A stretch of DNA of 64,000 nt from Chryseobacterium sp. (GCF_019236175.1 NZ_JAFAJM010000013.1:124001-188000), one strand, 5' to 3'. Numbered from the stretch's first letter, positions 26,136 to 35,616 are shown. The notes: generated by a model from the letters alone, not told the origin. Program-made: numbers and translations.

Positions 26136-29100
26136 ATGAAGAAGCTCCAAGATATTCTTATCTCAACCAGGACAATGGCTGTATTGTTGCTGGTGTATGC
26201 ATTCGCAATGGCTTATGCAACGTTCTTAGAAAACGACTACGGAACTCCTACAGCCAAAGCATTAATTTATGAGGCCAAATGGTTCGAACTGATCATGGTG
26301 CTGCTCATTCTCAACTTCATAGGAAATATCGGAAGATATAGACTTTGGAAAAAAGATAAGTGGCCGGTTTTAGTATTCCACCTTGCCTTTGTATTTATTT
26401 TTATGGGCGGTGCCATTACCAGATACATCAGTTTCGAAGGTACCATGCACATCAGGGAAGGAGAGACCTCCAATGAAATCGTAACGGATAAAAATTTCTT
26501 TAAAATCCAGATCGAAGAAAAAGGAGATGTTCTTAATTATCAGGATGTCCCTTATCTGATGTCTCCGCTACACAAAGATTTCAATGCAGCGTATGACTTC
26601 CACGGAAAAGAAGTGAAAGTGTCTGCAAAGGAATACATTCAGAGAAAAAAAGACAGCTTAGTGGCTGAACCGAACGGTGCAGAGTATCTTCATTTGGTTT
26701 CTACCGGAAATACAGGAAGACAAAACATTTACATCAAACCAGGCGAAACAAAATCCATCAACGGAACTTTGGTTACGTTCAACAGAGCCATTGAAGGAGC
26801 TGTTGAATTTAAAAATGAAGGGGGGAAACTCTTCATCAAAACACCTGTTGATGCAAGTTATATGACGATGGCTACTCAGGCTACCGGAAATACAACGAAA
26901 GATGAATTCCAGCCTTTGGCATTGAGAAGTTTATATACTATCAATGAACTAAAACTTGTAGTTCCTGAAGGGCTTAAAAAAGGAAGACTGATGGCTATTG
27001 AGGGAGACCGAAAAAAAGATGCAAACGTTCCTGATATGCTTCAGATCGAATTGCAGGGGCCAAAAACAAAGCAACTGGTTGACCTTTCTGTTGAAAAAGG
27101 AAATCCCAATGCTTACAAACAGGTTACCATGGATGGTTTAAATATCATGGTGGGATTCGGGCCTAAGGTCTACAATACTCCTTTTGCATTGAAACTGGAT
27201 GATTTTGTAATGGAAACTTACCCGGGGAGTTCATCTCCAAGTGCCTATGAAAGTCATGTGAAAATCATTGATGAAGGCAAGCAAACACCATATAAAATCT
27301 ATATGAACCACGTTCTTAATCATAAAGGATACCGTTTTTTCCAGTCAAGTTTTGATCCGGATAGAATGGGCACCGTGCTTTCTGTAAACCATGATTACTG
27401 GGGAACTCTGATTTCTTATATCGGATATGGACTCCTATTCTTAGGAATGTTTGTGATCTTCTTCTGGAAGGGAACTCACTTCTGGAAGCTGAATAAGATG
27501 CTGACAGATGTAAGCAAAAAGAAAGCAGCTGCAATATTATTAGTGTTTTTAAGTTTAGGTTTAAATGCACAAAAAATTGAAACCCACGGAACAACCGACG
27601 GAAGCAGGGAACATGTACATGTAGAAGGTGAAAATCATATGCATGCCCAGCCGCTGGATGGTGCAGCACCAAAGCAGAATTCATTAGCTACGCCAATGGG
27701 TAAAATGAGAACAATCTCTCCTGATGAAATTATTGCAAGAAACAAAATCAGCAAAGAACATGCAGATAAATTCGGGTATCTTCTGGTTCAGAACTTTGAA
27801 GGAAGAATTGTTCCTATCAATACAGAAGCACTAGATATTTTAAGAAAATTATACAAAAAAGATGAGTTTAAAGGAACAGACGGAAAATACCTTACGGCTA
27901 ACCAATGGTTCCTTTCTATCAATACCGATACTCCGAGCTGGACAATGGTTCCTATCATCAAAGTAGGGCCAAAGGGTGGAGATGAACTGAAAAATAAAAC
28001 AAAGGCAGATGAAGACGGATACACTTCATTAATGAACCTTTTCCCTGCAGATGCAAACGGTAACCTGACTTATATTCTGGAACATGACTATAATACGGCA
28101 TTCCGTAAAAAACCGGCAGAACAGACCAATTATGACAAAGAAGTAATTGCTGTAAACGAGAGAGTACAGATCTTTAATGAGTTTTTCAGCGGACAGTTTA
28201 TGAGAATAGTTCCTGTAAAGAATGATGCTAACCATACTTGGCATTCATGGCTGGATCAGAAATTTGAACCGGACATGGAATCTCAGCAGGTAATGGGACC
28301 TTATTTTGCAGAAGCGCTTACCGCACAGAAAACAGGTGACTGGAACAAAGCAGATACAGAATTGACAAAACTTTCGGATTACCAACAGAAATGGGGGAAA
28401 GCAGTAGTTCCTGCAAAATCTAAAGTAGATCTTGAAGTATTCATGAATAAGGTGAATATTAACTTCAAGTTGCTTATTTTCTATACCATTATCGGTGGTC
28501 TTCTTTTAATTTTAGGTTTTGTTGAATTATTCAAACCTAAGAAAGTTTTAAATAAAGTGATTAAAGCTATTATCATTCTTGGAGTGGTAGGATATCTGTT
28601 CCATTTCCTGGGTCTTGTGGCAAGATGGTATATTTCAGGGCACGCACCTTGGAGTAACGGATATGAGGCGATTATCTTTATTTCATGGGTAGGGATCACT
28701 GCAGGACTATTGCTTTACAGAAACTCTAATGCATTAATTCCTGCAGCAGGATTTATGGTAGCTGTTATCATGATGGGATTTGCACACGGAGGATCTGCAC
28801 TTGATCCGCAGATTACACCCCTTGTTCCTGTATTGAAATCTTACTGGCTGATTGTTCACGTAGCCATCATTACTTCAAGTTATGGTTTCTTTGCCCTGTC
28901 TATGATTATTGCAGTACTTTCACTGGTATTTTATATTATTTCCAATAAAGAAACCTATAAAATTCATCATGATACGACATTGAAAGAATTGGTTATCGTT
29001 TCTGAAATGTCATTAACTATTGGTCTTTTTGCTTTAACAGTAGGAAACTTCTTAGGAGGGATCTGGGCTAATGAATCCTGGGGAAGATACTGGAGCTGGG

Positions 29101-29390
29101 ACCCGAAAGAAACCTGGGCTTTCATTTCCATTATGGTATATGCTTTTGTACTTCACATGAGACTGGTTCCCGGATTAAGAAGCAGATGGGCATTCCATGT
29201 GGCAACTATGTTTGCGTTCTGTTCAATGGTAATGACTTATTTTGGGGTTAATTACTATCTGAGCGGTCTTCACTCTTATGCTGCTGGAGATCCGGTACCT
29301 GTACCGGCTTGGGTATACATCGGAATCGCAACCATGATTGCTCTTTCAGCCGTTTCTTATTTTAAGTTTAAAGTATTAACAAAGAAATAA
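26136..29390 (+). CDS. ccsBA: Fused cytochrome c biogenesis protein CcsBA (ResB-ResC)
   Basis: A 1084-aa fusion. The N-terminal ResB/CcsB part (about 1-450) has membrane segments and a long periplasmic loop; the C-terminal ResC/CcsA part (about 780-1084) carries the tryptophan-rich haem-handling motif WGRYWSWDPKETWAF and conserved His residues on both sides (HAPWSNGYE, FHVATMFAF). System II CcsBA exports haem and attaches it to CXXCH of apocytochromes c outside the inner membrane. A long soluble linker (about 480-770) with a His-rich stretch (HVEGENHMHAQP) separates the halves. Monocistronic, terminator at 29412-29445. Confidence 0.9.
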   Translation: MKKLQDILISTRTMAVLLLVYAFAMAYATFLENDYGTPTAKALIYEAKWFELIMVLLILNFIGNIGRYRLWKKDKWPVLVFHLAFVFIFMGGAITRYISFEGTMHIREGETSNEIVTDKNFFKIQIEEKGDVLNYQDVPYLMSPLHKDFNAAYDFHGKEVKVSAKEYIQRKKDSLVAEPNGAEYLHLVSTGNTGRQNIYIKPGETKSINGTLVTFNRAIEGAVEFKNEGGKLFIKTPVDASYMTMATQATGNTTKDEFQPLALRSLYTINELKLVVPEGLKKGRLMAIEGDRKKDANVPDMLQIELQGPKTKQLVDLSVEKGNPNAYKQVTMDGLNIMVGFGPKVYNTPFALKLDDFVMETYPGSSSPSAYESHVKIIDEGKQTPYKIYMNHVLNHKGYRFFQSSFDPDRMGTVLSVNHDYWGTLISYIGYGLLFLGMFVIFFWKGTHFWKLNKMLTDVSKKKAAAILLVFLSLGLNAQKIETHGTTDGSREHVHVEGENHMHAQPLDGAAPKQNSLATPMGKMRTISPDEIIARNKISKEHADKFGYLLVQNFEGRIVPINTEALDILRKLYKKDEFKGTDGKYLTANQWFLSINTDTPSWTMVPIIKVGPKGGDELKNKTKADEDGYTSLMNLFPADANGNLTYILEHDYNTAFRKKPAEQTNYDKEVIAVNERVQIFNEFFSGQFMRIVPVKNDANHTWHSWLDQKFEPDMESQQVMGPYFAEALTAQKTGDWNKADTELTKLSDYQQKWGKAVVPAKSKVDLEVFMNKVNINFKLLIFYTIIGGLLLILGFVELFKPKKVLNKVIKAIIILGVVGYLFHFLGLVARWYISGHAPWSNGYEAIIFISWVGITAGLLLYRNSNALIPAAGFMVAVIMMGFAHGGSALDPQITPLVPVLKSYWLIVHVAIITSSYGFFALSMIIAVLSLVFYIISNKETYKIHHDTTLKELVIVSEMSLTIGLFALTVGNFLGGIWANESWGRYWSWDPKETWAFISIMVYAFVLHMRLVPGLRSRWAFHVATMFAFCSMVMTYFGVNYYLSGLHSYAAGDPVPVPAWVYIGIATMIALSAVSYFKFKVLTKK

Positions 29391-29411
29391 AAGGAAAACC
29401 TGCATACATCT

Positions 29412-29445
29412 AAATCCCGGAATTAAATTTCCGGGATTTTTTTTT
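29412..29445 (+). terminator. Terminator after ccsBA
   Basis: Stem AAATCCCGGAA/TTCCGGGATTT with a 6-nt loop and nine T residues. Confidence 0.9.
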
Positions 29446-29562
29446 GATACGGCTTGTGAGGTGTATAGCTCCTAGCCAAAAAAAATCATCATTTATATTT
29501 TTTATTCATAATTTCTTCCTAAATTTATGATATCAAAATAATATCAAATTAAAAATTCAATC

Positions 29563-30429
29563 ATGGAAAAAACATTAAAACCCATATCGGGTTATTTAAC
29601 TTTAGTGATCTGCCTGATTTTGTTTGCTGTTTCAGTATATTTCTTTATTTCAGGTGTAGATCAGAGTGTAGCTTATGTTGTTATTGCAATGTTATGTTTT
29701 CTGCTTTCATGCTTTTTCTTAAAAGGGTTAATGATTATTCAGCCTAATCATTCAAGAGTGCTGAACTTCTTTGGAAAGTATGTAGGTACCGTAAAAGAAA
29801 ACGGATTGTTCTTTATCAATCCTCTGTATTCATCACAAAGAATAAGTCTTCGTTCTGAAAACCTTCAGGGGCAAACATTGAAAGTAAATGATAAAATGGG
29901 AAACCCCATTGAAATTGCAGCCGTAATTGTATGGAAAGTAGGAGATACTTATAAAGCAGCGTATGAAGTGGAAAGATATACGGATTATGTAAGGATGCAG
30001 AGTGAAGCTGCGGTAAGACACCTTGCGGTAAGTTTTCCGTATGATAATCTTGAAGATGAACATGCGGATATTACCCTGAGAGACGGAGGAGATCAGGTCA
30101 ATAAAATCCTGGAACAGGAATTATTGGAAAGACTGGCTCCTGCAGGAATTGTTATTCAGGAAGCAAGAATTACCCATCTGGCATATGCTTCGGAAATTGC
30201 AGGTGCAATGCTTCAGAGACAGCAGGCTACAGCTATTGTAGCAGCAAGAACAAAAATTGTTGAAGGTGCTGTAGGAATGGTAGATTTGGCTTTAAAAAAA
30301 CTTTCCGCTGACAATATCGTTGAACTTGATGATGAAAGAAAAGCAGCAATGGTGAGCAATCTTATGGTAGTCCTTTGTGGTGAAAAAGCAGCAACACCTA
30401 TATTGAATGCGGGAACACTCTATAACTAA
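29563..30429 (+). CDS. SPFH domain protein (prohibitin/slipin-like)
   Basis: A 288-aa protein with two N-terminal membrane segments (about 11-30 and 34-56) followed by an SPFH domain: QPNHSRVLNFFGKYVGTVKENGLFFINP, then LKVNDKMGNPIEIAAVIVWKV, and a coiled-coil-like alanine-rich part (AEIAGAMLQRQQATAIVAARTKIVEGA-type region, written here in pieces). Such proteins scaffold membrane microdomains and proteases. The gene is followed 70 bp later by a small ribbon-helix-helix gene on the same strand, an arrangement I have seen described for SPFH genes of Bacteroidota. Partner unknown. Confidence 0.85.
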   Translation: MEKTLKPISGYLTLVICLILFAVSVYFFISGVDQSVAYVVIAMLCFLLSCFFLKGLMIIQPNHSRVLNFFGKYVGTVKENGLFFINPLYSSQRISLRSENLQGQTLKVNDKMGNPIEIAAVIVWKVGDTYKAAYEVERYTDYVRMQSEAAVRHLAVSFPYDNLEDEHADITLRDGGDQVNKILEQELLERLAPAGIVIQEARITHLAYASEIAGAMLQRQQATAIVAARTKIVEGAVGMVDLALKKLSADNIVELDDERKAAMVSNLMVVLCGEKAATPILNAGTLYN

Positions 30430-30499
30430 GAAGAAAAGGTGAAATTACGACATTATAATGCCGTAGCCCAATAATAAACATTCGTGTAAAACAGAAAAA

Positions 30500-30688
30500 A
30501 TGAAATCAGAAAAAACTCAGAACTCTTCAGAAAACAAAGGCAAAAAATCCTTTGTACTAAGAATAGATGAGTCTACTTACAAACTTCTGGAGAAGTGGGC
30601 GAATGATGAATTCAGGAGTGTAAACGGTCAGATTGAATACCTGCTGCATCAGAGCCTGGTCAATTCCGGAAGAAAAAAGAAAGAATAA
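30500..30688 (+). CDS. Arc-like ribbon-helix-helix DNA-binding protein
   Basis: A 62-aa protein whose core KSFVLRIDESTYKLLEKWANDEFRSVNGQIEYLL (residues 16-49, shown split: KSFVLRIDESTYKLLEKW and SVNGQIEYLL) fits the Arc/MetJ-type fold: one beta-strand contacting DNA and two helices for dimerisation. N- and C-termini are Lys/Ser-rich. It follows the SPFH gene, likely in one operon, so it may regulate that operon. The bidirectional terminator at 30805-30836 lies downstream. Confidence 0.8.
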   Translation: MKSEKTQNSSENKGKKSFVLRIDESTYKLLEKWANDEFRSVNGQIEYLLHQSLVNSGRKKKE

Positions 30689-30804
30689 TTGACCAGTAAG
30701 TGAAAAAATGATGTGTAAAAAATTGCGAAATACATAAAAAAAGTGACTATTTTTAATGATTTGCAATAGGCTCAATATCATTTTGCGGGTTATATGAAAA
30801 AACA

Positions 30805-30836
30805 AAAAGCTGAGAAATTTTCTCAGCTTTTATTTT
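30805..30836. terminator. Bidirectional terminator
   Basis: Stem AAAGCTGAGAA/TTCTCAGCTTT with a 3-nt loop and A/T tracts on both sides; it also contains the stop codon of the small minus-strand gene. Confidence 0.85.
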
Positions 30837-30979
30837 ATACAGCTTTGAAGACTGTCTGCGCCAAAATAGAATATGACCAGCCAGATCAAGCCTTTGATGG
30901 TGAAGAAGGCCAATCCGGCCCATCCCACACGTTTAAACCATTTTTTAAACTTTGAGTTATTTTCTTGTGAATTTTCCAT
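30830..30979 (-). CDS. Small single-span membrane protein
   Basis: A 49-aa ORF too short for usual gene calling. It starts MENSQENNSKFKKWFKRVGW and continues with a hydrophobic segment (GLAFFTIKGLIWLVIFYFG) and a short tail ending SCIK. A positively charged stretch before the single membrane span places the N-terminus inside the cell. Codon choice and the shared terminator at its stop support a real gene. Function unknown. Confidence 0.65.
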   Translation of the reverse strand: MENSQENNSKFKKWFKRVGWAGLAFFTIKGLIWLVIFYFGADSLQSCIK

Positions 30980-31061
30980 TGGTGAATATTAAAAATATTA
31001 CACTACAAAGATAAACATGTTTATAATTAGTCCAAATAAAAAACGTGATAAAAAATTAAGT

Positions 31062-31091
31062 TTTGAGGTTCACATAATATTTTTATCTTTA
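31062..31091 (+). promoter_or_regulatory. Promoter of pcd-lat
   Basis: TTTG at 31062-31065, 18 bp, then TATCTTTA at 31084-31091, which is seven of eight bases of TAnnTTTG. Start of pcd follows 24 bp later. Confidence 0.5.
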
Positions 31092-31114
31092 GAGAGAACG
31101 AAAAGTAAGATTTT

Positions 31115-32665
31115 ATGTCAAAAAAAGTAAAGGATTTCGGAATCGAAAAAACACTCAAAAACCTTGGGATCAAAGAAGAAAATAAAGGGACTTCAGTGGG
31201 CGGAAAATATTTCGCTTCAGGAAAGACGATAGAAAGCATCTCTCCTGTGGACGGAAAATTAATTGCCAAAGTAAAGACTTCCGGAGAAAGTGATTATGAC
31301 AAAGTAATTGAAACTGCTCAAAAGGCATTTCAGGAATTCAGGCTGATTCCGGCTCCTAAAAGAGGAGAAATCGTGAGACAACTCGGCTTAAAATTAAGAG
31401 AATATAAAGAAGATCTTGGAAAACTTGTTTCTTATGAAATGGGTAAATCATTACAGGAAGGACTTGGAGAAGTTCAGGAAATGATCGATATCTGTGATTT
31501 TGCAGTAGGACTTTCAAGACAACTTCAGGGATATACGATGCACTCTGAAAGACCAGGACACAGAATGTATGAACAATACCATCCGCTGGGTGTGGTGGGA
31601 ATCATCACTGCATTTAATTTCCCGGTGGCTGTATGGTCATGGAATACGGCTTTAGCATGGATCTGTGGTAATGTTACCATTTGGAAGCCATCTGAGAAAA
31701 CTCCGCTTTGTGCGATTGCGTGTCAGAATATTATGAATGAAGTTATAAAGGAAAACAATCTTCCTGAAGGCGTTTCAAGTGTATTGGTATCTGATCATGA
31801 AATCGGACAGAAACTGGTGGATGATAAAAGAGTAGCTTTGGTTTCTTTCACAGGATCTACACGAGTAGGAAGAATGGTTTCTTCTAAAGTAGCGGAAAGA
31901 TTCGGAAAATCAATCCTTGAACTGGGAGGGAATAATGCGATTATTATTACGAAAGATGCAGACATCGATATGTCTATCATCGGAGCGGTATTCGGAGCAG
32001 TAGGAACAGCAGGACAGAGGTGTACTTCTACAAGAAGGCTCATCATCCACGAAAGTGTTTATGATGAAGTAAAAACTAGACTTGTAAAAGCATATGGTCA
32101 GTTAAAAATCGGAAATCCGCTGGACGAAATGAACCATGTGGGTCCTTTAATTGATACGGATGCTGTCAACCAGTATGAAGAAGCGATCAAAAAATGTAAA
32201 AAAGAAGGAGGTAAATTCGTTGTTGAAGGCGGAGTGCTATCCGGAAAAGAATATGAATCAGGATGTTATGTGACACCATGTGTGGCAGAAGTGAAGAATT
32301 CCTATGAAATCGTTCAGCACGAAACATTTGCGCCGATTTTATATGTAATTAAATACAAAACATTGGAAGAAGCAATTGCTATCCAGAATGATGTTCCGCA
32401 AGGTTTATCTTCTGCGATCATGACACAAAACCTCAGAGAAGCAGAATTATTCCTTTCTCATGCAGGATCGGATTGCGGTATTGCCAATGTAAATATCGGA
32501 ACTTCAGGAGCTGAAATCGGGGGTGCTTTCGGTGGTGAGAAAGAAACCGGAGGTGGAAGAGAATCCGGATCAGACGCATGGAAATACTATATGAGAAGGC
32601 AAACTAATACTATAAATTATACAGCTAAACTTCCTTTAGCACAAGGAATTAAGTTTGATTTATAA
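31115..32665 (+). CDS. pcd: Delta1-piperideine-6-carboxylate dehydrogenase (ALDH7-type)
   Basis: A 516-aa aldehyde dehydrogenase. NAD-binding motif FTGSTRVG (about 248-255), general base Glu in LELGGNN, nucleophile Cys in GQRCTSTRR, and the C-terminal NVNIGTSGAEIGGAFGG stretch characteristic of the antiquitin/AmaB branch. It oxidises alpha-aminoadipate semialdehyde/P6C to alpha-aminoadipate. The adjacent lysine 6-aminotransferase makes its substrate, and this pair is established in Flavobacterium lutescens (lat, pcd). Here pcd is first and lat follows after 114 bp. Confidence 0.9.
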   Translation: MSKKVKDFGIEKTLKNLGIKEENKGTSVGGKYFASGKTIESISPVDGKLIAKVKTSGESDYDKVIETAQKAFQEFRLIPAPKRGEIVRQLGLKLREYKEDLGKLVSYEMGKSLQEGLGEVQEMIDICDFAVGLSRQLQGYTMHSERPGHRMYEQYHPLGVVGIITAFNFPVAVWSWNTALAWICGNVTIWKPSEKTPLCAIACQNIMNEVIKENNLPEGVSSVLVSDHEIGQKLVDDKRVALVSFTGSTRVGRMVSSKVAERFGKSILELGGNNAIIITKDADIDMSIIGAVFGAVGTAGQRCTSTRRLIIHESVYDEVKTRLVKAYGQLKIGNPLDEMNHVGPLIDTDAVNQYEEAIKKCKKEGGKFVVEGGVLSGKEYESGCYVTPCVAEVKNSYEIVQHETFAPILYVIKYKTLEEAIAIQNDVPQGLSSAIMTQNLREAELFLSHAGSDCGIANVNIGTSGAEIGGAFGGEKETGGGRESGSDAWKYYMRRQTNTINYTAKLPLAQGIKFDL

Positions 32666-32779
32666 AAGCTTTACTTCAATACAAAAAAACTAAAAAACAA
32701 AAATTAATAACCTGAATAATGATGGGGCTCTTCACAGATCATTTCATTGTTCATTTATTAAATCACACATCAATTTATT

Positions 32780-34105
32780 ATGGAACAAACATTAGATATA
32801 AAAGCAAATAAAGTAAAAGAAACGGTAGGAAAACATGTTTTGGCAGACGGTTTCGATTTTGTGATGGATATTGAAAAATCCCACGGATCATGGCTTTACG
32901 ATAAACTTACAGACAGAGAATACCTGGATATGTTCTCTATGTTTGCCTCAGCGTCTGTCGGCTACAACCATCCTTATCTTATGGAAAGATCAGAATGGTT
33001 AGGCAGAATGGCTGTCAATAAACCTACTTTAGCGGATGTTTACTCTGAAGAATATGCTCACTTTTTAGAAGTATTTGAAAGAGTGGTTATCCCTGAAGAA
33101 TTACAATATGCTTTCTTTATCGAAGGCGGAACTCTGGGCGTTGAAAATGCAATGAAAGCATGCTTCGACTGGAAGACCCGCAAAAACTTTGCAAAAGGAC
33201 TTGATACTGAGGCTGGAATCTGTATTCACTTCAAACAGGCTTTCCACGGAAGAAGCGGTTATACTCTAAGCTTAACAAATACTTCTGACCCAAGAAAATA
33301 CCAGTATTTCCCAATGTTCAACTGGCCGAGAATTTTAAATCCAAAATTGAAATTCCCGATTACAGAAGAAAACCTTGAAGAAACGATCAAAAATGAAAAC
33401 CTTGCATTAGTACAGATTGAAGAAGCTATTTTGATGCACCCCGATAAAGTGGCATGTATCATCATTGAGCCGATTCAGGCTGAAGGAGGTGACAATCACT
33501 TCAGAGACGAATTCCTGTTGGGATTAAGAAGAATCTGTGATGACAACGAAATCTTACTTATTTTTGATGAAGTTCAGACAGGTATCGGAATTACAGGAAA
33601 AATGTGGGCATTCCAGCATTTTACAGCAAAACCGGATATTATTTCTTTCGGAAAAAAAGCACAGGTTTGCGGAGTGTTAGCCAATAAAGAGAAATTCGAT
33701 GAAGTTCCGAATAACGTTTTCAGAGAAAGTTCAAGAATCAACTCTACATTCGGAGGAAACTTTATCGATATGCTTCGATTCCAATTGGTAATGGAAGTCA
33801 TCGAAAAAGAAAACCTTGTTGAAAATGCAAGAGTGGTAGGAGATTTCCTGTTAGAAAGTCTGAAGGTCCTTGCTGAGAAATATCCTGAAAAAATTTCAAA
33901 TGCGAGAGGAAGAGGACTGATGTGTGCTGTTGATCTACCGTCTGCAGCTCAAAGAAATCATATGATGAATGAGCTGTTTAACGATGGTCTAATTATTCTT
34001 CCTTGTGGAGATGTGTCTTTACGTTTCAGACCGCATCTTAATGTTACCAAAGCAGAAATTCAACTGGCATTAGATAAAATTGAAAATAATATTAATAAAA
34101 TTTAA
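32780..34105 (+). CDS. lat: L-lysine 6-aminotransferase
   Basis: A 441-aa fold-type I, class III PLP aminotransferase. Conserved parts: MFASASVGYNHPY, GGTLGVENAMKACFDWK (about 113-129), the acidic PLP-ring contact in LLIFDEVQTGIG, and the Schiff-base lysine in ISFGKKAQVCG. It moves the epsilon-amino group of lysine to 2-oxoglutarate, forming aminoadipate semialdehyde that cyclises to P6C. It sits behind pcd. The product class matches beta-lactam-type LAT and catabolic LAT alike; without antibiotic genes nearby, catabolism is the better guess. Confidence 0.9.
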   Translation: MEQTLDIKANKVKETVGKHVLADGFDFVMDIEKSHGSWLYDKLTDREYLDMFSMFASASVGYNHPYLMERSEWLGRMAVNKPTLADVYSEEYAHFLEVFERVVIPEELQYAFFIEGGTLGVENAMKACFDWKTRKNFAKGLDTEAGICIHFKQAFHGRSGYTLSLTNTSDPRKYQYFPMFNWPRILNPKLKFPITEENLEETIKNENLALVQIEEAILMHPDKVACIIIEPIQAEGGDNHFRDEFLLGLRRICDDNEILLIFDEVQTGIGITGKMWAFQHFTAKPDIISFGKKAQVCGVLANKEKFDEVPNNVFRESSRINSTFGGNFIDMLRFQLVMEVIEKENLVENARVVGDFLLESLKVLAEKYPEKISNARGRGLMCAVDLPSAAQRNHMMNELFNDGLIILPCGDVSLRFRPHLNVTKAEIQLALDKIENNINKI

Positions 34106-34167
34106 AACAGCAGATTTGTAATTTTCAAAAAATCATTGTATATTTAGATACTCAAACAATATAGGAT

Positions 34168-34398
34168 ATGGAAAGAAGTACGAGAGTATCAGTTTATGAA
34201 AGTGATAACCCTTCAGAAATTCAGTTGGTTAAGTCTAAATTGGATGATGCACAAATTACAAATACCGTTGAAAATAGTTATCTTACATTTACTACCACCC
34301 CTACAGCAACTTCGCTAAAGGTAATGGTAGATCTGGACGACGAGAAAAAAGCATTTGAAATTATTGATGCTTACCTTCAACAAAGTGAAAATCAATAA
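34168..34398 (+). CDS. DUF2007 family small protein
   Basis: A 76-aa protein: STRVSVYESDNPSEIQLVKS, then KLDDAQITNTVENSYLTF and KVMVDLDDEKKAFEII. The beta-alpha-beta pattern and the invariant placement of hydrophobics match DUF2007 (a putative signal-transducing domain with PII-like fold). It follows lat by 62 bp and ends at a strong terminator, so it may be the third gene of the lysine operon, though such genes are scattered in Bacteroidota. Confidence 0.8.
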   Translation: MERSTRVSVYESDNPSEIQLVKSKLDDAQITNTVENSYLTFTTTPTATSLKVMVDLDDEKKAFEIIDAYLQQSENQ

Positions 34399-34430
34399 AC
34401 AATTTCATAATTTTAAATTTTACTACTTCG

Positions 34431-34466
34431 AACCGAAAATTAATTTTAATTAATTTTCGGTTTTTT
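34431..34466 (+). terminator. Terminator after DUF2007 gene
   Basis: 14-bp perfect stem AACCGAAAATTAAT and complement, 4-nt loop, T-tract. Confidence 0.9.
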
Positions 34467-34509
34467 AATTAATTATCAACTATTAAAAGAGGAAAATCTC
34501 AAAGATTGA

Positions 34510-35043
34510 ATGAACAGCAAATTTTATAACATGAATCCAGAAATTACATTAAGAAAAGCGGAAATTGAAGAAAGACACATTATTTGGGGGATTATCCAAC
34601 AGTCTATTGAAAGAAGAAAACAGGACGGAAGTACACAATGGCAGAACGGATATCCCAACCTCGGAACAGTAGAAAGTGATATTGCAAAAAATTTAGGATA
34701 TGTGCTTACTGTAGATGGTGAGATTGCAGTATATGCAGCGTTAATTCTAAATGACGAACCCGCTTATAGTACTATTGAAGGAGCCTGGCTGAGCGACGGA
34801 GAATTTGTGGTTGTTCACAGAGTCGCTGTGGATGAGAAATTTGCTGGCCGGGGAATGGTGAAAAAATTATTTGATCATATTGAAGACTTTACCAGATCTC
34901 ATGGTATTCAGAGTGTAAAAGTGGATACGAATCACGATAATATAGCGATGTTAAAAATCCTGGAAGGTAAAGGATATTCGTATTGCGGGGAAGTTCTTTT
35001 AAAAGACGGAATGCGGAAAGCTTTTGAGAAGATTATTATTTAG
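34510..35043 (+). CDS. GNAT family N-acetyltransferase
   Basis: A 177-aa acyltransferase (or 170 aa from the second ATG at 34531, MNPEITLRKAEIEERHI, which gives the more typical start). The acetyl-CoA pyrophosphate loop is visible as VAVDEKFAGRGMVKKLFDHIE, and the helix-strand following (SHGIQSVKVDTNHDNIAMLKILEGKGY) matches GNAT motif B. Substrate unknown. It stands alone between the DUF2007 terminator and the efflux operon. Confidence 0.85.
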   Translation: MNSKFYNMNPEITLRKAEIEERHIIWGIIQQSIERRKQDGSTQWQNGYPNLGTVESDIAKNLGYVLTVDGEIAVYAALILNDEPAYSTIEGAWLSDGEFVVVHRVAVDEKFAGRGMVKKLFDHIEDFTRSHGIQSVKVDTNHDNIAMLKILEGKGYSYCGEVLLKDGMRKAFEKIII

Positions 35044-35116
35044 GCAAAAAGTTAAATCTGTTTTCATTGAATTTTTAAAACGCCCTGTATTTATAATCTC
35101 TATCAGCTTTGTTCGT

Positions 35117-35143
35117 TTGGTTCCGAACTAATTTTTACTTTTG
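35117..35143 (+). promoter_or_regulatory. Promoter and near-palindromic operator of the efflux operon
   Basis: TTGGTTCCGAACTAA at 35117-35131 is a palindrome with one mismatch around a central C. It sits directly before the -7 box TACTTTTG at 35136-35143. The expected start lies about 10 bp before the regulator's ATG. Repressor site for the encoded wHTH protein is inferred. Confidence 0.55.
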
Positions 35144-35159
35144 TTCAAATTTTTATATT

Positions 35160-35615
35160 ATGCACCAAAGTATAGAAATTGATGAAAAAATCTTTCAAGA
35201 TGCCGTAAAATTTTATGGCACCGTTTTCAACTTACCGCCATTAGCCTCAAAAATTTATTCCTACCTTCTTTTCGATTATGAGAAAGTAGGAATTACTTTT
35301 GATGAGTTTGTGGAGGTACTTTCTGCCAGCAAAAGCTCAGTCTCTACAAGCATTTCACTGCTGCTTAATGCAGAGCTTATCATAGATCATAATAAGATGG
35401 ATGAGCGAAAACGGTATTTTTTCATTAATGACGATTACAAGAAAATAAGATTCGAAAAAATAGTTCAAAAGATGCAGGACGAATTAAGACTACTAGATGA
35501 TTTAAACAATTTTAAAAAAAGTAACGACGATGGATATAACGAAAGAATAGAACATTACAAAACACTCTTAAATAAAAACATAGAAAATATTCAGGAATCT
35601 CTTAATAAACTATAA
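35160..35615 (+). CDS. GbsR/MarR-type winged-helix regulator of the efflux operon
   Basis: A 151-aa protein. Residues about 15-75 form a GbsR-like winged helix (LPPLASKIYSYLLFDYEKVGITFDEFVEVLSASKSSVSTSIS, to be read as several helices), followed by an RKRYFFINDD wing and a long coiled-coil dimerisation tail. The frame is open to 35109, but the ATG at 35160 lies at the proper distance from the promoter. It is the first gene of the RND operon; the next gene starts 1 bp after its stop, indicating translational coupling. It probably represses the operon until an inducer binds. Confidence 0.82.
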   Translation: MHQSIEIDEKIFQDAVKFYGTVFNLPPLASKIYSYLLFDYEKVGITFDEFVEVLSASKSSVSTSISLLLNAELIIDHNKMDERKRYFFINDDYKKIRFEKIVQKMQDELRLLDDLNNFKKSNDDGYNERIEHYKTLLNKNIENIQESLNKL

Positions 35616-35616
35616 A

